Part shown: piece after piece, positions 1-5,771 of the stretch | Position numbering within the stretch: position 1 is the stretch's first letter | Layout: each line of letters begins with the position of its first letter | Assembly: GCA_027335515.1 (NCBI GenBank) | Contig: DAHWHT010000017.1 | Span: forward strand, 1-7,938 | Origin: Clostridia bacterium | GTDB lineage: Bacteria > Bacillota_E > RBS10-35 > JAJYVN01 | Length of the DNA: 7,938 nt | Reading direction: 5' to 3' | Translations under genes and position numbers: made by a program | The notes under the pieces: model-generated | The model's input: only the letters and a program-made list of their open reading frames with translations | Told to the model about the DNA's origin: nothing | Databases searched by the model: none

Positions 1-99
1 GCGCTGCCAGACGACGCGGGGCTTGCCGTCAATACGTCTGGACTCGACGGCGTACCAGTAAGCGTGGCCCCGAACGTGTTTTTGGACGAGCCGGGGCAT
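1..99 (-). CDS. IS1634/IS4-like transposase, N-terminal fragment (runs off window)
   Basis: Only the first 33 codons are inside the window; the gene continues leftward past position 1. The start is an ATG at 97-99, with a clear ribosome-binding site GGGAGG (plus-strand 107-112) 7 nt upstream. The visible protein begins MPRLVQKHVRGHAYWY and continues with AVESRRIDGKPRVVW. The pattern of a basic start, R-G-x-x-Y-x-Y, then V/R-E-S-x-R-(V/I)-D-G-K-P-R-(I/V)-V is what I know from the N-terminus of IS1634-type (IS4 superfamily) DDE transposases. The catalytic residues lie outside the window, so I cannot tell whether the gene is intact. Three copies of an 11-bp word lie in its upstream region. Family assignment is moderate because only the N-terminus is visible. 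Confidence 0.6.
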   Translation of the reverse strand, partial: MPRLVQKHVRGHAYWYAVESRRIDGKPRVVWQR

Positions 100-115
100 G
101 GTCCGTCCTCCCATC

Positions 116-126
116 AGGTACTACGC
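116..126 (-). repeat. 11-bp direct repeat, copy 1 (GCGTAGTACCT)
   Basis: Exact copy of AGGTACTACGC on the plus strand (GCGTAGTACCT in the transposase direction). It lies just upstream of the ribosome-binding site of the transposase fragment. Copies 1 and 3 also share the preceding C, giving 12 bp. This copy ends about 4 bp from the ribosome-binding site, so a protein bound here could affect transposase expression. Function unknown. Confidence 0.75.
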
Positions 127-195
127 ATGGAGGACAGATTCGGCGACTTCCTTGTGTTTCCTGCCTTTCCAGCATCGTGTCCTGCCAACAATGTT

Positions 196-206
196 AGGTA
201 CTACGC
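196..206 (-). repeat. 11-bp direct repeat, copy 2
   Basis: Exact copy of the same 11-bp word in the same orientation, 80 bp from copy 1. The flanking bases differ, so identity is limited to the core. It lies in non-coding DNA upstream of the transposase fragment. Confidence 0.75.
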
Positions 207-259
207 TCCGGCGCCCGCCTGCCCCTCGCCGATCCACCCGCCCCAACACCGGAAACGCC

Positions 260-291
260 ACAGGGGCGCGGCTTTGGCGCCGCGCCCCTGT
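260..291. terminator. Perfect 13-bp GC-rich hairpin, possible attenuator or terminator
   Basis: ACAGGGGCGCGGC (260-272) is the exact reverse complement of 279-291, with a 6-nt loop. Neither strand has a run of T after the stem, so it is not a classic intrinsic terminator. On the minus strand it lies downstream of tRNA-Val and upstream of the transposase. It could stop read-through into the transposase or be a structural part of the mobile element. Only the structure is certain. Confidence 0.5.
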
Positions 292-315
292 CTAGCCCCG
301 GCCCCGAACCTCGGC

Positions 316-326
316 AGGTACTACGC
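316..326 (-). repeat. 11-bp direct repeat, copy 3
   Basis: Third exact copy in the same orientation, 120 bp from copy 2 and 200 bp from copy 1. It is the copy farthest from the transposase, on the side facing tRNA-Val. It could lie near the end of the mobile element, but no matching inverted copy is visible in the window to prove an element end. Confidence 0.75.
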
Positions 327-466
327 CCGTTGCGAAACTGCCGCTAGACCAGAGAGGGGCGAGGGCATGGCGGGAGTCGGTTGGCCACGCGTAACGCCAA
401 ACTCCAACGGGACCCATTTGCTGCCAGGCGCGATTGCTGTTCTTCTTAGAGCCTCTACGTCTTTCC

Positions 467-541
467 TGGTGGGCGAAGACGGGTTCGAACCGCCGACCCC
501 CTGCGTGTAAGGCAGGTGCTCTACCGCTGAGCTATTCGCCC
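467..541 (-). tRNA. tRNA-Val (anticodon TAC)
   Basis: The minus strand folds as a full cloverleaf. The 7-bp acceptor stem is GGGCGAA (535-541) paired with TTCGCCC (471-477), followed by discriminator A (470) and an encoded CCA (467-469). The D arm contains AGCGGTA. The anticodon stem CCTGC/GCAGG encloses the loop CTTACAC, which gives anticodon TAC (UAC, valine). The T loop is the canonical TTCGAAC. The gene is 75 nt including CCA and reads as a normal elongator tRNA. It stands alone, with its own promoter just upstream. Confidence 0.97.
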
Positions 542-553
542 CTGTGCAGGCGC

Positions 554-583
554 AGTATACCGACCGCGGCCCCGCTGCGTCAA
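554..583 (-). promoter_or_regulatory. Housekeeping (sigma-A/sigma-70) promoter of tRNA-Val
   Basis: On the minus strand, a -35 box TTGACG (578-583) and a -10 box TATACT (554-559) are separated by 18 bp. Each hexamer is one base from consensus. The -10 box ends 12 bp before the tRNA 5' end at 541, so transcription would start about 5-7 nt upstream of the mature tRNA, leaving a short leader for RNase P. Confidence 0.8.
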
Positions 584-608
584 AGCGGCCGCACGGCTCG
601 CACCGTTC

Positions 609-1586
609 TCACAGCACCCGCATGGCGAACGCCACATACAGACCGCCCGCCGCCACCAAGACCCACGGCTGCAGCCGCCCGGTGCAGCGAAAGACGATCA
701 GGACGCCGGCCGCCGCCGCCAGGGCCACCAGCGCGGCGAGGTCTTCAGACCCGGAGAACTTCCAGGGCGTGAACCACATGCCGACGGCCGGGATCACGGC
801 CCCCTGGAGGACCATCGCACCCGTGACGTTGGCGGCGGCCAGGGTGTCCTTGCCCTGGCTCGTCCACACCAAGCTGTTCACCGTCTCAGGCAGTTCGGTG
901 GCCAGGGGGGCCACCAGCGCGGAAAGCACGAAGCCGGACATGCCCAGTTGCACCGCCAGGCCGGACAGGGTGTGAACAAACAACTCCGCGCCGCCCAGCA
1001 TCACCACCATCGCCGCGGCCAACTGCACCCCGATGGCCCGCCACGAGGCCGTGGACCTCCTGGCAAACAGTAGCGGCCCCGGGTCGGCCGCCGCCGCGTC
1101 CTCAACCCCGGAGCGGGCCAGAACCCGTACGACAAAGAGCAGGTAGCCGCCGACCAACGCCAGACCCACCGCAGCGCGCAAGAACCGCCCGGCGCCCAGC
1201 AGCCCACAGGCGGTGGCCGCCCCAAAGGTCAACAGAAACAGCGCGAGGTCCCGCTGCAGCGCGGCCCCATCCACCGCCAGGGTGCGCCCACCCCGGCGCA
1301 GGCTGCCCACACCGAGCAGGGCAAATCCCAGCGTGCTCAGCAGGAGGGGCGCACCCAATATCGCGCCGATGCTGACCGCGTCACCGGTCGAGGCACGTCC
1401 GAGCCCGACGGCGGCAAGCACTGCGATCGATGCCTCTGGCAGCGCCGTGCCCAGCGCGGCAAACACCGTGCCAAGCGCCGCGTGCGCCATGCCCGATCGA
1501 CGGCCGAACCACTCCAGGCCGTTGGTGAACAGCCGCGCGCTGGCGAGCACCGCCAGCAGGCCGCCGCACAGGGCCAGCACCGACAC
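609..1586 (-). CDS. Cation/Ca2+ exchanger (CaCA)-like membrane protein
   Basis: Predicted 325-aa integral membrane protein. It has about ten hydrophobic segments and the two-repeat design of the sodium/calcium exchanger superfamily. The alpha-1 region has FAALGTALPEA (residues 42-52) and alpha-2 has APLATELPETV (226-236). The Glu of each PE pair (E51, E234) corresponds to an ion-binding glutamate in known exchangers. A central polar, Ala/Asp-rich linker (about 159-182) separates the halves. The expected role is exchange of Ca2+ or another cation against Na+ or H+ at the cytoplasmic membrane. Several other ion-site positions differ: S is replaced by A48 and E231, and the G-S-N type motifs read GAP and GAM. 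The substrate is therefore uncertain. An in-frame extension to GTG at 1652 exists, but the GTG at 1584-1586 has a far better ribosome-binding site and starts directly at the first membrane segment. Confidence 0.85.
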   Translation of the reverse strand: MSVLALCGGLLAVLASARLFTNGLEWFGRRSGMAHAALGTVFAALGTALPEASIAVLAAVGLGRASTGDAVSIGAILGAPLLLSTLGFALLGVGSLRRGGRTLAVDGAALQRDLALFLLTFGAATACGLLGAGRFLRAAVGLALVGGYLLFVVRVLARSGVEDAAAADPGPLLFARRSTASWRAIGVQLAAAMVVMLGGAELFVHTLSGLAVQLGMSGFVLSALVAPLATELPETVNSLVWTSQGKDTLAAANVTGAMVLQGAVIPAVGMWFTPWKFSGSEDLAALVALAAAAGVLIVFRCTGRLQPWVLVAAGGLYVAFAMRVL

Positions 1587-1592
1587 TGAGGG

Positions 1593-1602
1593 CCTCCCCT
1601 CC
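1593..1602 (-). promoter_or_regulatory. Ribosome-binding site that sets the exchanger start
   Basis: The minus strand reads GGAGGGGAGG, 6 nt before the GTG at 1586. None of the upstream in-frame starts (GTG at 1652, ATG at 1637 and 1634) has a comparable site at proper spacing. The real start is therefore probably 1586. This leaves about 96 bp between the two divergent start codons for promoters. Confidence 0.7.
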
Positions 1603-1633
1603 GCCGCCCGGGGTGCGTGATCCACCCCGTCCA

Positions 1634-1663
1634 TCATGCCGCCCGTCGCCACCGGTTAGACTA
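1634..1663 (+). promoter_or_regulatory. Candidate forespore (sigma-F type) promoter of the spore-protein-like gene
   Basis: GGTTAGACTA (1654-1663) fits the published Bacillus sigma-F -10 consensus GGNNANAHTR at every fixed position. Fifteen bases upstream, TCATG (1634-1638) matches three of five positions of the -35 consensus GYWTA. It lies 20 bp before the GTG start, which would give a leader of only about 13 nt that begins at the G-rich ribosome-binding site. The short leader and weak -35 keep confidence low. The location in front of a spore-protein-like gene is what makes it credible. Confidence 0.35.
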
Positions 1664-1682
1664 CCCGGCGGGGGGGATGCTC

Positions 1683-1901
1683 GTGAGCGCAGCACACCGT
1701 CCGCTCCTGTCGGAAAACACCAAGACCGCCATCGCCCAGGAAATCGGCGTCGCAGACCTCGTCTCCACGCAGGGGTGGGGCGCCGTCTCTTCCCACGACT
1801 GCGGTTGCGTCGTCCGCGTCGCGCTGGAACACGCCATGGCGCATCTGGACCCGCAGGGCAACACCCGGCGCGTGCCCGACGCACGCCGCCGCGGCCGCTG
1901 A
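1683..1901 (+). CDS. Small acid-soluble spore protein-like (SspF / alpha-beta type)
   Basis: 72-aa protein. The start is chosen at GTG 1683 because GGGGGG (1671-1676) sits 6 nt upstream; an ATG at 1677 is also in frame but lies directly against that G run. The core (residues 14-33) contains AIAQEIGVADLV and QGWGAV, followed by DCG and an amphipathic helix VVRVALEHAMAHL. As I recall it, B. subtilis SspF has the same layout: an (E)LAKDLG block, GGWGEI, D-A-G, then a helix. Such proteins coat and protect DNA in dormant spores and are degraded at germination by the GPR protease. Here the residue before IAQE is Ala16 rather than the usual Glu, two Cys occur (C40, C42), and the C-terminus is an Arg-rich tail. 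The gene is divergent from the exchanger and convergent with the next gene. The family call rests on pattern similarity. Confidence 0.65.
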   Translation: MSAAHRPLLSENTKTAIAQEIGVADLVSTQGWGAVSSHDCGCVVRVALEHAMAHLDPQGNTRRVPDARRRGR

Positions 1902-1906
1902 CACCG

Positions 1907-1933
1907 CGGGCGGGACCGACCTGGCCCCGCCCG
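1907..1933. terminator. GC-rich hairpin between convergent genes, likely bidirectional terminator
   Basis: CGGGCGGG (1907-1914) pairs with CCCGCCCG (1926-1933) around an 11-nt loop. It lies exactly between the stop codon of the plus-strand gene (ending 1901) and that of the minus-strand gene (1934-1936). Position and stem strength suggest it ends transcription from both sides. No T run follows on either strand, so efficiency is uncertain. Confidence 0.5.
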
Positions 1934-2710
1934 TCAATCCAACGGCAACCGCTGCCGTAGGAGGGTGCTGCGTTGGTGCAGCAGATGGGCCAATTCCTCT
2001 TGCAAATGGGCAAGTTCATGTCGGGTGCGCTCCCAGTGCAGCCGCGCGTTACCCGCGTCGGGGACGTGCGATGCGCGATCGCCCGGCGTTTCGGTCTGTG
2101 CGTGCGTCAACCACAGCACCGCGAGCCGCGCGCGCAACGCCTCACCCTCCCCGGCCGGGGCATCGCGCACCGCAGCCTCCAGCACCCGGGCGCGTCCGGC
2201 CAACTCCGCGCGGGGCACGCGGCGAAACTCCGCCCGCCACTGTCGCACCTGGGCGGCGCGCGCGGGGACGACGGCACACCAGCGGTCCACCACGCCCTTC
2301 CAGTCAACCGGCGACTCCAGCGCGGCGCGGTCGGCGGGCAGCACCGGCCCCGCCGCCATCAACCAAAACAGCCTCTGCAGTTCGCGCCGTCGGGTCGCCA
2401 CCCGCTGGCGAAGCGCCGGAACGTCACCAACCAACGCCACCAGCTTGCGGTTGCGCCAGCGCAGGACGAGGGCGCCGGCCAGGGCCAGATAGGTCGCCGC
2501 CGCCGTGCCAATCGCCACCAAGGCCCGCAGCCACCACGCCACCGACACGGGCTGCGCGGCGCCCACCCCGGACAGCAGCGCCGGAACGACCAACCAGCGC
2601 AGGGTCCGCCGGGAGCGCGGGCCATAGCGCACCCCCTGGAGCAGGAACTGCGTCGCTGCCACCATGGCGATCAGGAGAAGCGCCGCCGGAACGAGCAGAT
2701 ACTCGACCAT
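1934..2710 (-). CDS. Hypothetical membrane protein with C-terminal coiled coil
   Basis: 258-aa protein that I do not recognise. Three hydrophobic segments (about 4-26, 38-52 and 59-84) occupy the N-terminal third. A long, Arg-rich, mostly helical soluble part follows. The end (about 222-255), with repeats such as HELAHLQEELAHLL, has the heptad spacing of a coiled coil. With the basic residues after the third segment, the tail is probably cytoplasmic. The start ATG at 2710 has a ribosome-binding site GGTGAGG about 5 nt away and a perfect TATAAT 18 bp upstream. It is last in the minus-strand block but probably has its own promoter. It ends against the hairpin at 1907-1933. No catalytic motif is visible. 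A scaffold or regulatory role can only be guessed from the architecture. Confidence 0.75.
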   Translation of the reverse strand: MVEYLLVPAALLLIAMVAATQFLLQGVRYGPRSRRTLRWLVVPALLSGVGAAQPVSVAWWLRALVAIGTAAATYLALAGALVLRWRNRKLVALVGDVPALRQRVATRRRELQRLFWLMAAGPVLPADRAALESPVDWKGVVDRWCAVVPARAAQVRQWRAEFRRVPRAELAGRARVLEAAVRDAPAGEGEALRARLAVLWLTHAQTETPGDRASHVPDAGNARLHWERTRHELAHLQEELAHLLHQRSTLLRQRLPLD

Positions 2711-2728
2711 GCACCCTCACCGTGCCCC

Positions 2729-2734
2729 ATTATA
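2729..2734 (-). promoter_or_regulatory. Perfect -10 box (TATAAT) for the coiled-coil membrane protein gene
   Basis: The minus strand carries TATAAT, a rare word in DNA this GC-rich, 18 bp before the ATG at 2710. No recognisable -35 hexamer lies 16-18 bp further upstream (the sequence there is G-rich), so it may need an activator. Transcription would begin near 2722, giving a leader of about a dozen bases that includes the ribosome-binding site. Confidence 0.55.
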
Positions 2735-2800
2735 TCGGGGAAACGCGCCTCCCCCGCTGGCTTGCGCACCCACGCGGGAACGGTGGCCGCGACGCGCCCG

Positions 2801-2820
2801 CCAGGGAGGTCCGCTCCCGG
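2801..2820 (-). terminator. Weak hairpin downstream of the YchF-like gene
   Basis: GGGAG (2804-2808) pairs with CTCCC (2814-2818), with flanking CC/GG pairs around a one-base mismatch. It lies about 35 bp past the stop of the YchF-like gene and before the TATAAT at 2729-2734, so it could separate the two units. No T run follows, so this is only a candidate. Confidence 0.25.
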
Positions 2821-2854
2821 CGTCGTCCGCCGCCGCTCCGGCTTGCGGCCTGGG

Positions 2855-3913
2855 TCATACGTGGAAGCGGAACTCGATCACGTCGCCGTCGCGCACCGTG
2901 TAGTCCTTGCCCTCCAAACGCAGCATACCCCGATCGCGCAGACCCTTCCAGGTACCGACCGCCTCCAGATCCGCAAACGACGCCACCTCGGCCCGGATGA
3001 AACCGCGCTCGATGTCCGAGTGAATCTTTCCGGCGGCCTTGCGGGCGGAGGTTCCCTCGGCAATCGGCCAGGCGCGCACCTCATCCTCACCCGCCGTCAA
3101 GAAGGAGATCAATCCCAGGGCGGCATAGGCGGCCCGCGCCAGCCGATCGGTTCCGGTCTCGCGCAACCCGTAGGAGGCCAGGAAGGCCGCCCGGTCTTCC
3201 CCGTCCAACCCCGCGATCTCCGCCTCGACCCGGGCGCTGCAGGGGACGACCCACATCCCCGCCTCACTGGCCCAGGCCCACAGTTCCGGCCAGCGGTCCG
3301 TCGCATCCCGCAACTCCGCCTCGCCCACGTTGAGGGCCATCAGGGCGCTGCGCGCCGTCAGCAGGCCAAAGCCGGTGAGCAGACGCAGGTCGTCGTCGTT
3401 GAGTCCGACGCGCCGCACGGGAATGGCGTCGCCCAGCGCCTGGGCACAACGATCCAACACCCCGAGTTGGAGTTCCTCTTCCCGACTGCGGGCGCGGTTT
3501 TTGCGCAGGCGTTCCGCCACCGCATCGACCCGCTCCAGATCGGCCAGCAGCAACTCCTCTTCCATGCTCCGCGCGTCGCGCAGCGGATCCACCCCGCCGC
3601 AGGGGTGCGGCAGCGCCGGGTCCTCGAAGGCGCGCACCACGTGCAACAGGGCGTCCGTCCGCCGCACGCCCTCGAAGAACGCGTTGCGCGCACCCCGTTC
3701 CAACCGGCCGGGCACCAGGCCAGCCAACTCCGTCAACTGCAGGTGCGCCGGCGTAACCTTGCGGGGGTGCAGCATGGCCGCCAGCGTGTCCAACCGGGGG
3801 TCGGGGACGAGCGCCACCGCAACCCGCCCGCTCGGCGGCCCGCCGCACAGCAGCGCCAACAAGCTACTCTTGCCGCTTTGCGGCAGCCCCACCAGACCCA
3901 GTTCCACATCCAT
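2855..3913 (-). CDS. Divergent YchF-like P-loop NTPase with TGS-type C-terminus (DUF933-like)
   Basis: 352-aa protein that aligns along its whole length with YchF/OLA1, a universal, ribosome-associated ATPase of the OBG family (about 363 aa). It has a P-loop G9-LPQS-GKS16, then PDPRLDTL, AGLVPG, HVVRAFED and VDPLRD, and the NVGE motif that replaces NKxD in YchF. The block AGKIHSDIERGFIRAEV leads into a TGS-type end, GKDYTVRDGDVIEFRFHV. The stretch between P-loop and PDPRLD is about 10 residues shorter than in E. coli YchF, so the switch I motif around FPFCTIEPN is missing. The switch II block (GASKGEGLG in YchF) is replaced by an unrelated, Arg-rich stretch. This looks like a second, specialised YchF paralogue, not the housekeeping copy. 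ATG at 3913 is used; GTG two codons later is better spaced from the G-rich ribosome-binding site. Confidence 0.85.
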   Translation of the reverse strand: MDVELGLVGLPQSGKSSLLALLCGGPPSGRVAVALVPDPRLDTLAAMLHPRKVTPAHLQLTELAGLVPGRLERGARNAFFEGVRRTDALLHVVRAFEDPALPHPCGGVDPLRDARSMEEELLLADLERVDAVAERLRKNRARSREEELQLGVLDRCAQALGDAIPVRRVGLNDDDLRLLTGFGLLTARSALMALNVGEAELRDATDRWPELWAWASEAGMWVVPCSARVEAEIAGLDGEDRAAFLASYGLRETGTDRLARAAYAALGLISFLTAGEDEVRAWPIAEGTSARKAAGKIHSDIERGFIRAEVASFADLEAVGTWKGLRDRGMLRLEGKDYTVRDGDVIEFRFHV

Positions 3914-3965
3914 ACCCCCCCGCCGGCCGCTCCCGGCAATCACCCCTGGCGGCCGCTCCGCCCGT

Positions 3966-4946
3966 TCAGCCGGCCGCGACCGCCGACTCCACGATGCACA
4001 GCCCACCGCCCGCCGTATCCAGCACGGCCTCCACCCCGAGGGGCAGCGTCCAGCGCACCACCCCGTGCCCCAGCGGCAAGCCCGCCACGCAGGCCTTGCC
4101 AAGCGGCACCAGATGCTCGGCGAACACGGAAAGCGGCTCTCCCCCACCGGGCGGCGCGCCGCACTTGGCCAACTCACCGATCAGGAACCCGGCCGCGGCC
4201 GCGAGCTTTCCCGCCTGCGTGAGCTGCACCAGATAGCGGTCCAGGCTGTAGGCGGGCTCATGCGTGTCTTCCAGCAACAGCAGCCGCCCCGCCGTATCCA
4301 GTTCCCATGGCGTGCCGAGCGTCGCCGCCAGAAGGCTGAGGTTGCCACCGACGATCCGGCCGCGGGCCGTGCCGGGACAGAGCACCCGTGGTGTGCACTC
4401 CGCGGGCCAGGGCGGCGTTCCCAGCGGGGCCGGGTCGCACAGGGCCCGCAGCAGCGCGTCCAGGTTGGTGGCGCCTGCCCCTTCCAGGGACAGGTCCGCC
4501 ACCATGGCCCCATGGAAGCTGACCAGGCCGAACCGGGCGCAGGCGGCGTGCAGCGCCGTGATGTCGCTGAAGCCCACCAGCGCCTTGGGCCGCGCCGCCA
4601 GGAAGCCCGGATCCCAAAGCGGCAGCAGACGCGTGGACCCGTATCCCCCCCGCGCACAGACGACCGCGCCGATCTCCGGGTCCGACAGCATGGCCGCCAG
4701 ATCCGCGGCCCGGTCGGCATCCGTGCCGGCGAACAGCCCGTTCTGCGCAAACACGTGGTCCCCGACGCGGCATTCGAACCCACGCGCCCGCAGGGCCGCC
4801 ACCCCGACATCGGTCGCGGCGCGGTCCGGGGGTCCGGCCGGCGCCACGATCCCGATGCACCCCCCCGGCCGCAGCGCCGGTGGCCGGATCCATGGTCCTG
4901 CCTCCGAAGTCGTTGCCACCCGGGCACCCACCTCCCCGACGGTCAC
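3966..4946 (-). CDS. ldcA: LD-carboxypeptidase (peptidase family S66, LdcA/MccF type)
   Basis: 326-aa cytoplasmic serine peptidase with no signal peptide. LdcA removes the terminal D-Ala from murein tetrapeptides (L,D bond) during cell-wall recycling; MccF relatives cleave microcin C-like compounds. Family landmarks are in order: GIVAPAGP (32-39), ARGGYGSTRLLP (98-109), the nucleophile motif VGFSDIT with Ser127, FHGAM (144-148), RIVGGNLSLL (197-206), LLLLEDTHE with Glu226, and LPLGHG with His294. The spacing Glu to His (68) equals that of the described Pseudomonas triad (Ser115, Glu217, His285), and Ser to Glu (99) is close to its 102. The triad is therefore complete. The GTG start at 4946 is 6 bp after the stop of the preceding gene, so translation is probably coupled. 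Starts a few codons further in (GTG at 4931 or 4919) are possible. The N-terminal 20 residues are not conserved in character. Confidence 0.92.
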   Translation of the reverse strand: MTVGEVGARVATTSEAGPWIRPPALRPGGCIGIVAPAGPPDRAATDVGVAALRARGFECRVGDHVFAQNGLFAGTDADRAADLAAMLSDPEIGAVVCARGGYGSTRLLPLWDPGFLAARPKALVGFSDITALHAACARFGLVSFHGAMVADLSLEGAGATNLDALLRALCDPAPLGTPPWPAECTPRVLCPGTARGRIVGGNLSLLAATLGTPWELDTAGRLLLLEDTHEPAYSLDRYLVQLTQAGKLAAAAGFLIGELAKCGAPPGGGEPLSVFAEHLVPLGKACVAGLPLGHGVVRWTLPLGVEAVLDTAGGGLCIVESAVAAG

Positions 4947-4952
4947 CCCCGC

Positions 4953-5771
4953 CTAACCCGCCGAGCCGCCGGGATCCGCGTCGTCGTCCAGCGGGGCATC
5001 GAACACCGCGAGTTCCGGCAGGCCGGGGTGGCGCAGCGGCGCAAAGCGCAGCGCCGCCGTGGCGAACATCGCAAGGCCCCCGCCCAAAAGCAGCGGAAAC
5101 AGCGCGCGCACGACCAGCCCCGCGATCAGGACCACCAGCGGTCCAAGCAGCATCAGAACCGTGAACACTGGGTTGGCGACCGACTCCCAGACCGCCAGAC
5201 GCAGCGCCCGCCACAGGGACAGATCGGATACGGCGAGCATCGGAATCAGGTAGGTGTTGACCATCAGAAAGAACAACACCAGATACAGCAGCAGGATCGC
5301 CACGCCCAGCAGCAGGAAGGCCGGCAGCAGATGGCGGTCTTCGGCCACGTTCGCATAGATGCTCACCAGGACCAGGGCCCAGAAGGCGCCCAGCCCGACC
5401 GACCGCAGGTAGCGGCGGCGAAAACCGCGGAAGAAGCTGCGCAGGGCATCGAACGGTCCGTTGTTCTCACCGCTCCAGATCGCGTCCACCGCCGTGAACA
5501 GCCCCACCGTCCCCGGACCGACAAACAGCAACGGCAGCAACGCGAAGGCCGCCGCCACCAGGATGCCGCCACCCTTGTGCAGGATCGTCGGGACGGCGGC
5601 GACGCTGATCGTGGCCAGCAGGCAGACAAACCAAAGCACGCTGACCAGCACCAGTTCCAGCAGGTGCTGCCAACCGCGTTCGCGCACCCCGGCCAACACC
5701 GTCCGCACCGCTTCACCCGTCGAAGGTCGAGCCCCTCCGGGGGGTGCCCCCGCGCTACCCGCCCGCGCCAA
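4953..5771 (-). CDS. DUF624 / YesL-like membrane protein
   Basis: 272-aa protein with about six membrane segments (roughly 37-64, 67-95, 122-143, 148-180, and two between 200 and 245). The layout resembles the YesL/DUF624 family: a first segment ending in LWFVCLL, a G-P-G-T-V-x-L-F-T-A turn, an acidic W-S-G-E patch, then FFRGFRRRYLRS before the next segment. DUF624 proteins are small membrane proteins without known biochemistry, often near carbohydrate-use genes; no such genes are seen here. The C-terminus is acidic (DAPLDDDADP). The TTG start at 5771 has GGGGGAGG about 7 nt upstream and overlaps the preceding gene by 17 bp. A GTG near codon 22 is a plausible alternative start that would remove a Pro/Gly-rich leader. 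Family assignment is moderate. Confidence 0.7.
   Translation of the reverse strand: MARAGSAGAPPGGARPSTGEAVRTVLAGVRERGWQHLLELVLVSVLWFVCLLATISVAAVPTILHKGGGILVAAAFALLPLLFVGPGTVGLFTAVDAIWSGENNGPFDALRSFFRGFRRRYLRSVGLGAFWALVLVSIYANVAEDRHLLPAFLLLGVAILLLYLVLFFLMVNTYLIPMLAVSDLSLWRALRLAVWESVANPVFTVLMLLGPLVVLIAGLVVRALFPLLLGGGLAMFATAALRFAPLRHPGLPELAVFDAPLDDDADPGGSAG

Larger units (their letters stand above)
127..466. other. Gene-free region between transposase fragment and tRNA-Val
   Basis: I see no credible gene in these 340 bp. Open frames here have low-complexity, Pro/Arg-rich translations and no ribosome-binding site. The stretch holds repeat copies 2 and 3, the 13-bp hairpin at 260-291, and a short interrupted palindrome TTGGC-N10-GCCAA at 381-400. 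It is less GC-rich near 420-466 than the surrounding genes. It probably contains the upstream end of the mobile element, but the boundary cannot be set without a second copy. Confidence 0.5.

Noticed and set aside
116..326. The three repeats as a CRISPR array
   Set aside because: The repeat unit is only 11-12 bp, the spacings are 80 and 120 bp, and no cas-like gene is present. CRISPR repeats are longer with regular short spacers.
381..400. TTGGC-N10-GCCAA inverted repeat as an operator or terminator
   Set aside because: The 5-bp arms are too short, no gene start or T run is adjacent, and similar pairs are expected by chance in this composition.
571..594. Imperfect GC hairpin as terminator of the exchanger gene
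   Set aside because: The stem has a bulge and no T run, and it overlaps the -35 region of the tRNA-Val promoter, which explains the sequence better.
1587..1652. 22-codon N-terminal extension of the exchanger (GTG at 1652)
   Set aside because: It has no ribosome-binding site at the upstream starts and a polar sequence unlike the family. It would also cover the intergenic promoter region. The strong site at 1593-1602 points to 1586.
1973..4222. A 749-codon open frame on the plus strand
   Set aside because: It is antisense to the coiled-coil membrane protein, YchF-like and LD-carboxypeptidase genes and has a low-complexity basic translation. It is a by-product of codon bias in the opposite strand.
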